A stretch of DNA of 64,000 nucleotides from Anaerolineales bacterium (GCA_015075405.1 JABTUK010000001.1:62001-126000), one strand, 5' to 3'; counted from the stretch's first letter, positions 17,307-27,690 are shown. Translations and numbers: made by a program. The notes: generated by a model from the sequence alone, not told the origin.

Positions 17307-18194
17307 TTACCCTTTTAAGCCGCTGGTACTGATACCTTCAACTAGGTAGCGCTGGAAGAGGACAAAGATAACAAATACCGGTACCAGCGACAGCGCCGAC
17401 ATAGCAAAGACAGCGCCCCAATCGGTGGCGGCAGAGGGGTCGGAAAAGGAGCGCAACGCAACGGAGACGGTAAACAGCTTAATGTCATTCAGGTAGATCA
17501 GCGGCGTGAGAAAATCTTCCCAGGTCCAGTAGAAGGAGAAAATGGCCGAGGTAATCAGGGCCGGCTGAATCAGGGGCAGGATAATCCTGAAAAAGATGCC
17601 GATTTTGCTGCATCCGTCAATTTCGGCGGCTTCATCCAATTCGATGGGGATGCCGCGGATGAACTGCATAATCAGAAAGATAAAAAAGGGAAAGCCAAAA
17701 AAGCGGGGTAATAGTAAAGGATAGAAGGTATTGACCCACTCCAGCCAGTTAAAGACGATATATTGAGGGATAATTTGCACCTGAACCGGCAGCATGAGGG
17801 TCAGCATCATGCAGGTAAACCAGAAGGAACGCCCGGCAAAACGAATGCGGGCAAAACCATAGGCCACCAAAGCCGAAGAGAGCACGGCAGTAATAGTGCC
17901 GATACCGGCATAAAAAAAGGAGTTGGCAAAAAAGGCGCCAAAAGTGACGCCGCCAAAGCCGGCCCAGCCATTCAGGTAATTCTCAAAAGCGAGCCTGTCG
18001 GGAATGAGCGAGGTTACATTGGTCCAAATTTCATCCGAGGCTTTCAGGGAACTGGCAAACAGCCACAAAATTGGATAGATCATCAGAAACCCCAGCAGGC
18101 CGACGCTGGTATGATAGATGATGTCTCTGACCAATTTTCTGCGGGTTCGTTTGCTGGAAGGTACCGGCTTAAAAGCGGCAGCAGTGACGCTCAT
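17307..18194 (-). CDS. Carbohydrate ABC transporter permease (MalG-type)
   Basis: 295 residues, six transmembrane helices. The EAA loop, which contacts the ATPase, reads IPIELDEAAEIDGCSKIGIF and then ILPLIQPALITSAIF. It starts directly after the stop codon of the upstream permease (TAG immediately before ATG), so the two are translationally coupled. Together with the 18195-19175 product it forms the membrane channel. No ATPase gene is in the operon, as is common when a shared MsmK-type ATPase is used. Confidence 0.94.
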   Translation of the reverse strand: MSVTAAAFKPVPSSKRTRRKLVRDIIYHTSVGLLGFLMIYPILWLFASSLKASDEIWTNVTSLIPDRLAFENYLNGWAGFGGVTFGAFFANSFFYAGIGTITAVLSSALVAYGFARIRFAGRSFWFTCMMLTLMLPVQVQIIPQYIVFNWLEWVNTFYPLLLPRFFGFPFFIFLIMQFIRGIPIELDEAAEIDGCSKIGIFFRIILPLIQPALITSAIFSFYWTWEDFLTPLIYLNDIKLFTVSVALRSFSDPSAATDWGAVFAMSALSLVPVFVIFVLFQRYLVEGISTSGLKG

Positions 18195-19175
<981 letters not shown>

Positions 19176-19195
19176 AATTTTCCTTTGTTCGTCTT

Positions 19196-19231
19196 GCGTG
19201 TTGCGTCTTACTTACGTAAGAGGCAACACGC
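19196..19231. repeat. Palindrome in the sugar operon
   Basis: GCGTGTTGCGTCTTAC and GTAAGAGGCAACACGC pair almost perfectly around TTAC. It lies between the binding protein and first permease genes and could attenuate transcription so that more binding protein than permease is made; that is inference. Confidence 0.7.
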
Positions 19232-19266
19232 TTCGACTTCTTAAGTCAGATTGAGATCAGCCGTCA

Positions 19267-19379
19267 TGTCATCCATTCGACAGGCTCAGGACAGGTTTCG
19301 AGGCCGCAGGCTGAGAAATCTTTACAGCGCAACATAGGCAGCAGAGATTTCTCCCCGCTTTGCGGGTCGAAATGACATG
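19267..19379. repeat. Dispersed palindromic repeat (GTCATTTCGA family)
   Basis: Begins TGTCATCCATTCGACAGG and ends GGGTCGAAATGACATG; inner arms GAGAAATCT and AGATTTCTC pair. Related to the copies at 2642-2717 and 31158-31247. Confidence 0.75.
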
Positions 19380-19401
19380 CTTGAGTAGTTACGGTTGACT
19401 T

Positions 19402-20955
19402 TTACTCTTGTTGAGCCAAAAGCTCGCCGCCCAATTTTCTCAGGGTGGCCACCCCTTCTTCGGGAGTGATCAGGCCAAACAGGACGGGGTCAATCACTTC
19501 CGGCCAATAGATGTTATCAATCAGGTCGGCGTGAGCCGCCGGGTCGGCCGGGCGAATGGGGCTGCTGTCGGTTTCAACCCGAGCCAGAAATTCAAACATG
19601 GCGGTTTGAGATTTACCGAGGAGAGGTTTCAAGCCTTCCTGTATTTTGGGGGAAATGGGCACGCCGCGCTCGGCCAGCAGGACCTTGTTGGCTTCAAGAT
19701 TGTTAGTAAAGTAGTTGATAAATTTAGCCGCTTCTTCGGGATGTTTGGCGTGTTTGGTAATGGAGAAGAACATGGACGGTTTGAGATAGTTTGAAGGCTG
19801 CCCGCCTTCTGGCCGGGGCAGGTGAGCCAGGTGAAAATTGCGGTTTTCACCGGCGGCAGATTGAATGGCCACAATCTGGTTGCTCCAGTAAGAAGCAATG
19901 GCCGATTCCTGGGTTACAATGGGGTCATTTTCCGGGCCAACGCCGGTAAAGCGGGCCACAACTTCTTCGCGGCTGGGAATAGCGCCGGCTTCTTGCAAGC
20001 GCAGCATCATATGCAGGAAGTCAGCATAGATTTGGTCATCGGTATAACCAATCTGAGTGCCATCGTTAGAGTAAGACCATTCGCCATGGCCCAGGTAGAG
20101 CGATTTCCAGATTTGCTCATTGTCCAGCCCTGGCCCCATGCCCCAGATGCCTGTTTTTTCATGCAGCGTCATAACTGTCTGCTCAAATTCCTGCCAGGTC
20201 CAATCCTGGCGAGGTAATTCCAGGCCGGCTTTGGCAAAGGCATCCGCATCCAGGATGAACGTCTGAGAGTTGTTGCCCAGGTTCAGGCCGTATAACGCGC
20301 CGCCAATTCTCCCGCCGTTGAGACTACCCGCAGGCACATCAGACAGGTCAATGGTCCCGGCTTCGACAAAGCCATCCAGGGGCATCAACCAATCATTAGC
20401 CACCCACTCTTCGATGCGGGCATAATCCTGCTGCATAATGTCGGGCAGGTTGCCGCCAGCGGCTTGAGGCGCCAGCTTGGTCCAATAATCATTAAAACTG
20501 GCAAATTCATAGGTGATGTCTACGTTGGGGTTTTCGGCCTCATACATTTCGATTACTTTGATGGTATCGTCGTGGCGCTTTTGCGACCCCCACCAGGCGA
20601 TACGTAGCTCAATCTTTTCCCCATCGGCGGGCGCGGCAGCGGCAGCCGGGGCGGAAAATTCCTGGCCCAGCATAGCCTGAGCATCCTCGGCGCTGGGGAT
20701 GCACAATTTCCAGCCCGGTTCAATCGCATCAGGGTTATCAATTTTGGCAAAATCACCGCCCTGAGCGTTGGTGGCCTCCACAATGGCCGGGTAGGCTAGA
20801 ATATTGGCATAATATTTGTCGGCAATGGTGGATAGAAAATCGGAAGCCTGTACAACGACTTCATTTTCGCAGACAATCTCCTGGGCCAGCGTGGGTGAGG
20901 GGGCCAGCGTCAACAGCAGCGCCAGCAATAGCAATAATGAGACTATCTTCTTCAT
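19402..20955 (-). CDS. Sugar ABC transporter substrate-binding protein with N-terminal LysM-like domain
   Basis: About 517 residues. A signal peptide (KKIVSLLLLLALLLTLAPSP, cut after TLAQ) is followed by a LysM-like domain at about 28-90 (VVVQASDFLSTIADKYYAN...IEPGWKLCIPS) with a Cys at each end that could form a disulfide. Then comes a family-1 binding protein (ELRIAWWGSQKRHDDTIKVI; MQQDYARIEEWVANDWLMPL). The lack of a lipobox suggests LysM tethers the protein to the wall instead of a lipid anchor. AGAGGAGG precedes ATG 20955; the longer frame to 21024 has no such signal. First gene of the operon with the two permeases and the oxidoreductase. Confidence 0.9.
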   Translation of the reverse strand: MKKIVSLLLLLALLLTLAPSPTLAQEIVCENEVVVQASDFLSTIADKYYANILAYPAIVEATNAQGGDFAKIDNPDAIEPGWKLCIPSAEDAQAMLGQEFSAPAAAAAPADGEKIELRIAWWGSQKRHDDTIKVIEMYEAENPNVDITYEFASFNDYWTKLAPQAAGGNLPDIMQQDYARIEEWVANDWLMPLDGFVEAGTIDLSDVPAGSLNGGRIGGALYGLNLGNNSQTFILDADAFAKAGLELPRQDWTWQEFEQTVMTLHEKTGIWGMGPGLDNEQIWKSLYLGHGEWSYSNDGTQIGYTDDQIYADFLHMMLRLQEAGAIPSREEVVARFTGVGPENDPIVTQESAIASYWSNQIVAIQSAAGENRNFHLAHLPRPEGGQPSNYLKPSMFFSITKHAKHPEEAAKFINYFTNNLEANKVLLAERGVPISPKIQEGLKPLLGKSQTAMFEFLARVETDSSPIRPADPAAHADLIDNIYWPEVIDPVLFGLITPEEGVATLRKLGGELLAQQE

Positions 20956-21144
20956 CGAAAATCCTCCTCTGGTATATTGAATAGTAAGAATTAAAGCAGC
21001 CTCGATGGCAACTTCTTGGCTCAATGATAATAAACTTCAGACCGTAATACCAGCGATTTGTGCCAGCGCAGTGTCAATTTAGTGCCAAGTTTTTTCCAGG
21101 GTCCAGGTGTGATATAATTGACCTGAATTCGAAATTAGCTCAAA

Positions 21145-21281
21145 AATCACCCCCTTCGTCAGGCTCAGGACGCAGCTTCGATACGGGCTAACGCCCGCTT
21201 CGCGTCAGGATGATTTTCGGCTTATGATCGCATCCTGAGTAGCTCTGAGCGAAGCGAAGGGCGTATCGAAGGGTGCGATTT
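21145..21281. repeat. Two dispersed palindromes in the 309-base gap
   Basis: 21145-21220 pairs AAATCACCC with GGATGATTTT. 21226-21281 (ATCGCATCCTGAGTAGC ... GAAGGGTGCGATT) is a copy of the 1944-2025 repeat. The rest of this gap, between divergent genes, shows no coding content; it should hold both promoters. Confidence 0.75.
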
Positions 21282-21333
21282 AGAAAATTCCGAACTCAGG
21301 TTAATTGGGTAGATAGCGGTCATAAGGATACCG

Positions 21334-22518
21334 ATGCCACCCGAATCAGACTTTCTGCAACAAGTCAAAGATGTCTTGAGTCACCTGTATGATTATCCTT
21401 ACCTGGAGAGTCATCCCCTGGCCCGGCATTACTGGCCGGAAGCGGGCCTGCCCGGCCCCAACCGGGCGCAGCGGCTGAGCCGGCTGCTGCTGGAACAGAT
21501 TGAAGCGCTGCATCCGCCTGGTTCGCCGGCCAAAGGGGCCTCGCGGGCCGAATATTACTTTCTGCTGGTCTATCGCTATGTTGAAGAGTGGCCCCTGCCC
21601 GACATTTTGCAGGAGTTGGGTTACAGCCGGCGGCAGTTCTTTCGCCAGCAGCAAAAGGCCATCGAGATGCTGGCTGGCTTGCTGCGAGAAAAATTACCTC
21701 CGCCGCCGGCGCAGACGCTTCAGCTTGATAACGGCCTGGCGGGCGAACTGGAGCGTTTCCGCACCCGCCAGCGCCCCATAGACCTGCGGGAGGTGGCGCA
21801 GGGGGTACTGGAAATGGTCGGCCCCCTGGCTGAACAACATAACGTCACTTTAACCAGCAACCTGCCCGCCGGGCTGCCGGTCATTTATGGCAGCCGAACT
21901 TTGTTGCGCCAGGTCTTGCTGAATATCTTGAGTCAACTCATCACCCAGCCGGGCTGCCGGCAGATTTGTTTGCATCTTGCGGCTAACCAGCAACGGATTG
22001 GGGTAGAAGTAACTGCTACATATGATCCGGCTTCGCCCGAACCTGAGCCAAAACCGGAAATGGGGCCGGTGCGCCATCTGGTTGAATCAATGAACGGACA
22101 GTGGCAAGCCTTTGAATGGAACGCGGACGGTTGTAGTTGCCGGTTTGACTTGCCGATTGGCGCGGAAAAAGTGCTGCTTATTGTTGATGATAATGAGGCT
22201 GTGTCTCAAGCTTTTCGCCGCTATCTGGCCGAATACAGGTATCAGATTGTCGGCGCTACCACTGGCCCCGATGCCCTGCGCCTGGCCCGTGAGATGAGTC
22301 CGGCCCTGATTACCCTGGATGTCATGATTCCCAATCAGGATGGCTGGGAGATTCTGCATGCCCTCAAGCGCGACCCGGCCACCCAACAGATTCCGGTGGT
22401 AATTTGCTCGGTGTTGGAAGACCCGCGCCTGGCTCAGTCATTGGGCGCGGCCACTTACCTGCGCAAACCCGTCAGGCAAGCCGACCTGCTGGCTGCCTTG
22501 ACCCAGGTGTTGGGCTAG
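21334..22518 (+). CDS. HTH / kinase-ATPase-like / receiver protein
   Basis: 394 residues in three parts. Residues ~60-115 look like a sigma-region-4/HTH segment (LPDILQELGYSRRQFFRQQQ). Residues ~150-265 resemble a histidine-kinase ATP-binding domain (RTLLRQVLLNILSQLI is the N-box, with Asn retained) but the D-box and G-boxes are lost and no HisKA histidine is present. Residues ~270-394 are a receiver (VLLIVDDNEAV, LITLDVMIPNQDGW with the phospho-acceptor Asp, YLRKPV Lys). It diverges from nothing upstream and converges on the hybrid kinase at 22628-24856, a likely partner. An output through HTH or through the degenerate ATPase is possible. Confidence 0.75.
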   Translation: MPPESDFLQQVKDVLSHLYDYPYLESHPLARHYWPEAGLPGPNRAQRLSRLLLEQIEALHPPGSPAKGASRAEYYFLLVYRYVEEWPLPDILQELGYSRRQFFRQQQKAIEMLAGLLREKLPPPPAQTLQLDNGLAGELERFRTRQRPIDLREVAQGVLEMVGPLAEQHNVTLTSNLPAGLPVIYGSRTLLRQVLLNILSQLITQPGCRQICLHLAANQQRIGVEVTATYDPASPEPEPKPEMGPVRHLVESMNGQWQAFEWNADGCSCRFDLPIGAEKVLLIVDDNEAVSQAFRRYLAEYRYQIVGATTGPDALRLAREMSPALITLDVMIPNQDGWEILHALKRDPATQQIPVVICSVLEDPRLAQSLGAATYLRKPVRQADLLAALTQVLG

Positions 22519-22627
22519 GTGTAAACCTCCCCCGAAAATAGACCGCCGACGGCTGAGAGCGCTTCGCCTCCTTTTGGGGAACCGCCGACCGCCGAAAAGT
22601 ATGTGCCCCTGCGACTTTGCGACCTTG

Positions 22628-24856
22628 CTACCCTGTTACCTTTTCATACTTGGCGGCGTGCCGTTGGCTCGTGAACACTCCTCTCACAGCAACCCCATCG
22701 AGCAAACTGCGCACATAGCTTAAAACCTCCTCATTGGTAAAGCCGGTTGGATGAGAGATAAACAGGCTCTTGCCGCCCAAACTGCGCTCTTCTTCCGGTG
22801 TTGAGATGTAAGCGGTAATGACTGCCATCGGGATGTGGCAGAGCGCCGGGTCTTGTTTTATCTGGGCCAGCAGGGTATGACCACTCATCTCCGGCATGCT
22901 CAAATCCATCAACACCAGGTCGGGTCGCTGCTGCTGCATCATCTCCAGGCCCACCCGGCCATTATTAGCCCGGCTGATTTGATAGTCAGGCCCCTCTGCT
23001 TCCAGCAGGCGGGTCAGCAAATGGCTCATGCGTGGGTCGTCATCTATCAACAGGATGCGGCGGGGGCGCGGGTCGAGCCGGTTGAGCAAGGCGGTTAACG
23101 CCTCACGAGTGATGGGTTTCACCAGATACTCGGTTACATTGAGGGCCTGCCGCCACTGCTGCGGGCCAATAAACGGGCAGAAAATCATGGGGATGGCCAG
23201 CCTGTCAGTTTTTTCTTTCCAGACTCGTAGTTGCTGCCAGGCCAGTTCCGGCTGCATCAGGTTAAAAATCACTGCTTGCGGGTGAGTTTCGGCCAGCACA
23301 TCGGACAGGTCCGAACTGTCAGCAACAGACAGAACCTGATACGTTTCCAGGGCGTCCTCAACCAGCCGTTTTATCGTCGGGTCGGGGTCTAACAGTAAAA
23401 CGGACCGCCCCCACCCAGTTGGGGTTCTGACCGGCAGCCGGTGTATTTCCTCTCGGCCTGATGTAATAAAGGCGCTTTCTTTTAACGGCAGGATAAAGTG
23501 AAAGCGGCTGCCCTGCCCCGGTATCCCGGCGCTTTCAGCCCAAATCCGGCCGCCGTGCATTTCCACAAACCGCTGGCTAATAACCAGCCCCAGGCCGCTG
23601 CCTTCCAGATGTTGGAGCGAAACAGAGTCATCAAGCTGTTCAAATTCTTTAAAAACCGTTTGTAATTTATCGGCGGGTATACCCTTGCCGGTATCGGCCA
23701 CAGTAATTTTGACGTGCCTATTTTCAAGCACAGCCTGCACGGTGATGCTGCCCTGTTCGGTAAAGCGGCGGGCGTTATTCAAAAGGTTTAACAGAACCTG
23801 CCGCACCCGGGTTCGGTCTATGGTCAGCAAGGGCAGATTTTTGGGCAGGTCGGCCTTAAGTTCAACCGGCTTATCTCGCAGCAAAGGGCGGATAATGCCC
23901 AACGCTTCGGCAACCAGTTCCGGGAGCTTGGTTGGTTCGGGGTGGATTTTCATCTGGCTGGCTTCAATTTTTGACAGATTCAACACATCCTCGGTTAATT
24001 GCAGCAGGTGTTTGCAGCTACGGTAGATTTCGCGGATGTCGCCCCGATAGGGCGGTGGCAGGGGCACATTGTTATAACTGCCCGGCGAGAGGTACATCAT
24101 TTCGCTAAAAGCCATAATCACATTGAGGGGGGTGCGCAGTTCGTGGCTGATGTTGGTGGCAAATTGCTGTTTGGCCTGGCGGGCTTCCTCGGCGGCCTCT
24201 CTGGCCCGGGCCAAATCATAATTCAGACGTTCTAGTTGTTGGTACGACACGTCCAGCGCTTTCAAGGCGCGGGCCAGCTCTCCCTGACGATCCAGCAGTT
24301 TTTCTTCGTTGGACTGCGCCGCTTTGGCCCGGTCCCAGGCCCAGTAGAGGGTCAGATACAGATTGCGCACCGTCAGGGACGACATAATCCCCACCAGCGC
24401 AATGACCAGCACGGGCAAGAATAACTCGTTGGAAAAGGGGGAGTGCCCCCAGTGCAGCCAACCAATGCCCATCACCGCGCTGCTGCACAAGACCGTTACG
24501 CCCACAACGGTTTTAAGGTTAAAAAGGAGTCCGGTTAAACTGACCACCACGGCCAGCAGATAAGGCGCGGCAGGGTCGCCCCGCCACATTTGGTTGAGAC
24601 TGGCCGCGGCAATCCCCAAAATCAGGGCCGCTGAGGCCAGCGAGGCGTTATAGTTGCGGGTGAAAAAGGCAAGGGCCAAACCTCCGGCCAATAAAAGCGG
24701 ACCTAAGCCGGCCCCGCCAATACGGTTGATGGGGTGGAATAAGATGACATACCACAGGTAGAGTACGCCCATCACACAAAACAGCACCGGCTGGAGCGAC
24801 TCAGACCGGAGATAGGTCAGATCATCGGGGGTGCCAAATTCTCGTCTCATGCGCAT
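22628..24856 (-). CDS. Hybrid sensor histidine kinase with two receivers
   Basis: 742 residues. About six transmembrane helices in the first 170 residues, a coiled linker, HisKA with FATNISHELRTPLN near 236, HATPase_c (VLLNLLNNARRF N-box, VADTGKGIPADK G1, GSGLGLVISQRF G2), then two receivers. The first is degenerate (LLLDPDPTIKRL; acceptor position FNLMQPEL has Asn instead of Asp). The second is normal at the acid pocket and acceptor (ILLIDDDPRM, LVLMDLSMPEMSG) but its usual conserved Lys region reads FISHPTG. No extracellular sensor domain; it probably senses within the membrane. Confidence 0.92.
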   Translation of the reverse strand: MRMRREFGTPDDLTYLRSESLQPVLFCVMGVLYLWYVILFHPINRIGGAGLGPLLLAGGLALAFFTRNYNASLASAALILGIAAASLNQMWRGDPAAPYLLAVVVSLTGLLFNLKTVVGVTVLCSSAVMGIGWLHWGHSPFSNELFLPVLVIALVGIMSSLTVRNLYLTLYWAWDRAKAAQSNEEKLLDRQGELARALKALDVSYQQLERLNYDLARAREAAEEARQAKQQFATNISHELRTPLNVIMAFSEMMYLSPGSYNNVPLPPPYRGDIREIYRSCKHLLQLTEDVLNLSKIEASQMKIHPEPTKLPELVAEALGIIRPLLRDKPVELKADLPKNLPLLTIDRTRVRQVLLNLLNNARRFTEQGSITVQAVLENRHVKITVADTGKGIPADKLQTVFKEFEQLDDSVSLQHLEGSGLGLVISQRFVEMHGGRIWAESAGIPGQGSRFHFILPLKESAFITSGREEIHRLPVRTPTGWGRSVLLLDPDPTIKRLVEDALETYQVLSVADSSDLSDVLAETHPQAVIFNLMQPELAWQQLRVWKEKTDRLAIPMIFCPFIGPQQWRQALNVTEYLVKPITREALTALLNRLDPRPRRILLIDDDPRMSHLLTRLLEAEGPDYQISRANNGRVGLEMMQQQRPDLVLMDLSMPEMSGHTLLAQIKQDPALCHIPMAVITAYISTPEEERSLGGKSLFISHPTGFTNEEVLSYVRSLLDGVAVRGVFTSQRHAAKYEKVTG

Positions 24857-24910
24857 TTCTCCCTCGCCACCTGGGTGATGGCTATAGTATAGACGCGCTG
24901 AGAAGTGTGG

Positions 24911-25312
24911 TCAATCTATGTAGCTACTCACCGCATCCTTCGATACGGCCTTCGGCCTACTCAGGATGCGGTGAGTAGCACCCTGAGGAGCTCTGAGTTC
25001 GTCCTGAGCTTGTCGAAGGGCGAAGCGAGACGCGTATCGAGGGGTGCTATTTGGTGAGTAGTTACAGTCGAGTACATGGCGCGGCCCTGGATAGCTGTTC
25101 AGTTCGGCCATCCGGGCGTAGCCTGCCCCGCGCCCGTTAAGCAAGTCGTCAACCTCCTGCGAACTCAAGCCGCGAACCGAACTATCCAGTTGTGCTACGT
25201 AGGGCGAGCGCTCTGTTTGAGCGGGATTGTTCCACAGCATGCCCAGGACAAAGCCTACAAAAACAGCCAGAATAGCCACACCCCCATAGCTAAAATATCG
25301 CTTTTGCATCAT
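24911..25312 (-). CDS. Small membrane-anchored protein truncated by a repeat
   Basis: Residues ~8-27 are one transmembrane helix. Then comes YVAQLDSSVRGLSSQEVDD and LNGRGAGYARMAELNSYPGP followed by RHVLD. That stretch resembles the start of Spy/CpxP-like metal-sensor or periplasmic chaperone proteins found beside copper oxidases, in which a helical bundle should follow. Here the frame instead runs into the repeat at 24923-25062, so its last ~45 residues are translated repeat. The gene follows the multicopper oxidase by 16 bases on the same strand. ATG 25312 (or 25309) is chosen over an in-frame TTG at 25321. Confidence 0.55.
   Translation of the reverse strand: MMQKRYFSYGGVAILAVFVGFVLGMLWNNPAQTERSPYVAQLDSSVRGLSSQEVDDLLNGRGAGYARMAELNSYPGPRHVLDCNYSPNSTPRYASRFALRQAQDELRAPQGATHRILSRPKAVSKDAVSSYID
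24923..25062. repeat. Double dispersed palindrome (GCATCC...GGATGC)
   Basis: 24924-24977 is a strong hairpin (TACTCACCGCATCC against GGATGCGGTGAGTA). 24976-25049 is a second one (AGCACCC against GGGGTGCT), with TTCGTCCTGAGCTTGTCGAA inside. Same family as 1944-2025 and 21226-21281. Confidence 0.8.
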
Positions 25313-25328
25313 ATCCCCCAATTTTGGA

Positions 25329-26996
25329 TCAGGCCTGCACTCGATAATTGCGCATCATGCCCATATCCTCGTGCTCGAGGTTGTGACAGTGATAGAGAAA
25401 CAAGCCGGGATAATCCTCAAATTTGATCAGCAGCTTCACCCGCTCGCCGGGCATGACCAGGACAGTATCCTTCCAACCCTCATCCACGTAGCCGGCGCTG
25501 ACACTCTGCCAGCCGGCAGCTTGTGGCGGGTCTATTTGGCGCTCCAAAACGCGGAATTGGACACCATGTATATGCATCGGGTGGGCCATAAAATCGGCCA
25601 TCATGCCGCCTTGTCCTGGTTCGTTTACCAACTCCCAGACTTCGCTGCTGTTCAACTGCACCGTTTCTGCGGAAGTCACGCCCTCCATTTCAAACGTGCG
25701 TCCGTTCAAAGTCCAGGCCATATTGCTCATAAACAAGCGAAAGAGGCGAGGGGTATCGCTGTTCACTGCCTGTTCGACTACTGGTGGCTCCATTATTGTC
25801 AGTCGTTCGGGCAGCCGGAGAGTTTCCGCCTCCTGGCGCTCGACCCGGACGGTGAACACCGGGAAGGATTCACCATTAGGCAGGGCACTGGTCATCATGC
25901 CACCCATCATCCCATGCCCCATTCCGTCCATATTGTGCTCCATCCCCCCCATCATGCCCTGTCCCATCCCCCCCATCATGCCGGCTTCCACCCCGGAAAA
26001 GGCCAAACTGCGCATTTGCAGCTCTGTCCCCACCTGGTAATCGCGAAAATCGGCCCACAGTTCAACCCGCTCCCCCGGTCCCAGGGTAACATACTCGCGC
26101 TGTATCGGTTCTGCCAGCAAGCCGCCATCGCTGGCAATCACCGTCAGCGGGGCGCCATCCTGCCAGGCCAGTTTGTAGATACGGGAATTAGAGCCGTTGA
26201 GCAGCCGCAGCCGGTAGGCGCGGGTCGCAACCGGCAGGCTAAAGTTGGGCTGCCCATTGACCAGAATATCCTGCCCCAAAAAGCCCATCATCTGGTCCAT
26301 CATGCCATTGGCCAGATAGACAAACTGGTTGTCCATATCAAAAACCCGATCTTGCAGCACCAGCGGCAGATCGTAAGCGTCGGCGGGTAAACCGGCAGCG
26401 GCTTCTTCCTCGTCGGTGACCAAAAACAACCCGGCCAGCCCTTGATTGACCTGGAAGCCGGTTTGGCCGTGGGGATGGGGATGGAACCAGTACGTGCCGG
26501 CCCGGTTGCGTACTTCAAACTCATAAACATAGGTCTGGTCCGGCTTGATGGCATCACGGGGATGTCCGTCGGCGGTGTCGGGCAGGCGCAGACCGTGCCA
26601 GTGAATAATGCTCTCCGCCGGCAGGTTGTTGGTAAAGTGGATGCGGAACTTCTGCCCCTGGCGGGCGCGGATAATAGGTCCTAGGTACGAGCCGGGCAGG
26701 AACTGCAAAACTGCCGGGTCGCCCTTCAAGACCTCCCCCTGATAAGTCCACACTTGGGTAGGTTGGCCGGGAAGGATTTTTACCTCGGATTGGACAGCCC
26801 GCAGGGCCAGCTCGACATCCGGGCTGAAACTGCCCGAACCGGGTGTTGGCGTTGAGGCAGCCAGGGCGATGGAGGGAGCAGTGGCTGGGACACAGGCGCT
26901 TAACCAAGCTGCTGCGCCGCCACTCAAAGCGGTGAGAGCGCCAAAGCCAGCCAAACGTAAAAAATCGCGGCGATTGAACGATTTAAAATGACACAT
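25329..26996 (-). CDS. Tat-exported multicopper oxidase (CueO-like)
   Basis: 555 residues. Twin-arginine signal NRRDFLRLAGFGAL with a lipobox-like LSAC after it, so it may be a Tat lipoprotein. All copper motifs are present: IIHWHGLRLPD, FHPHPHGQTG, HPMHIHGVQF and LYHCHNLEHEDMGMM (type 1 Cys-His and axial Met). Between the second and third domains is a Met/Gly/His-rich loop (repeats of MMGGM and GMGHGM, about residues 325-350), as in CueO, where it binds Cu(I). The likely role is periplasmic Cu(I) oxidation/detoxification. Downstream lies the truncated CpxP-like protein. Confidence 0.94.
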   Translation of the reverse strand: MCHFKSFNRRDFLRLAGFGALTALSGGAAAWLSACVPATAPSIALAASTPTPGSGSFSPDVELALRAVQSEVKILPGQPTQVWTYQGEVLKGDPAVLQFLPGSYLGPIIRARQGQKFRIHFTNNLPAESIIHWHGLRLPDTADGHPRDAIKPDQTYVYEFEVRNRAGTYWFHPHPHGQTGFQVNQGLAGLFLVTDEEEAAAGLPADAYDLPLVLQDRVFDMDNQFVYLANGMMDQMMGFLGQDILVNGQPNFSLPVATRAYRLRLLNGSNSRIYKLAWQDGAPLTVIASDGGLLAEPIQREYVTLGPGERVELWADFRDYQVGTELQMRSLAFSGVEAGMMGGMGQGMMGGMEHNMDGMGHGMMGGMMTSALPNGESFPVFTVRVERQEAETLRLPERLTIMEPPVVEQAVNSDTPRLFRLFMSNMAWTLNGRTFEMEGVTSAETVQLNSSEVWELVNEPGQGGMMADFMAHPMHIHGVQFRVLERQIDPPQAAGWQSVSAGYVDEGWKDTVLVMPGERVKLLIKFEDYPGLFLYHCHNLEHEDMGMMRNYRVQA

Positions 26997-27238
26997 AGAT
27001 GACCTCAGTTGTTGTTACTTCAAATAATTGCAGCAGCATCTTGATCCGAGCGAATAGCTTCGCTTGGGGTTGAGGGTTGCTTCGATGGCAAGACCGCTTG
27101 GCCTTCAAAGCCTGAGCTATTTTTGTAATATAGCAGAGTTGTTTGAAGATTTGGCTAAGTTTCTTTAAAGATTCTGTAAAGAGATTACAATAACAAAGAA
27201 CAAAAATAGGGATAATTCCGCATAGAGGAGATTTGAGG

Positions 27239-27682
27239 ATGCCAATCAAACAATTAATGACGCTTATACTGCTAACCATACTGATAGCCGCTTGCGGCAC
27301 ATCTAGCACATCCATTGCTTCCCCCGTCGCTGCGGGAGATATTTTTAATCTGCCCAAAAATGCTGACGGCTATACTGATATTTCGATTGACCAACTAAAA
27401 CCAGCGCTGGATAACAAAAATTTCACCCTGGTCAATGTCCATATCCCTTATGAGGGTGAACTGCCCCAAACCGACGCCTTTATCCCCTACAACGAGATTG
27501 AAGCCAACCTTAGCCGACTTCCTGCCGACAAAAATGCGAAGATCGTGCTTTACTGTCGCAGCGGTCGAATGAGCGCTGAAGCCGCCCAAAACCTAGCTAA
27601 GTTGGGTTACACTCGCATCGTCGAGGTTGATGGCGGCATGCAGGCCTGGCAATCGGCCGGGAATGAGTTAATTACCAAGTAG
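27239..27682 (+). CDS. Rhodanese-like lipoprotein
   Basis: 147 residues. Lipoprotein signal ending LIAACGTS (lipid-modified Cys), then a rhodanese domain: ISIDQLKPALDNKNFTLVNV, then KIVLYCRSGRMSAEAAQNL with the active-site Cys in the CRSGRMS loop, and GGMQAWQSAG. It would carry out sulfur transfer outside the membrane. The domain is short at its first CDC25-like motif. GAGGAG at 27225-27230 selects ATG 27239. Divergent from the multicopper oxidase. Confidence 0.88.
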   Translation: MPIKQLMTLILLTILIAACGTSSTSIASPVAAGDIFNLPKNADGYTDISIDQLKPALDNKNFTLVNVHIPYEGELPQTDAFIPYNEIEANLSRLPADKNAKIVLYCRSGRMSAEAAQNLAKLGYTRIVEVDGGMQAWQSAGNELITK

Positions 27683-27690
27683 ATAAGAAA

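Noticed and set aside
25371..26390. A 339-codon open frame on the plus strand with many His residues
   Set aside because: It is the mirror of the multicopper oxidase; the His codons are the antisense of its Met-rich loop.
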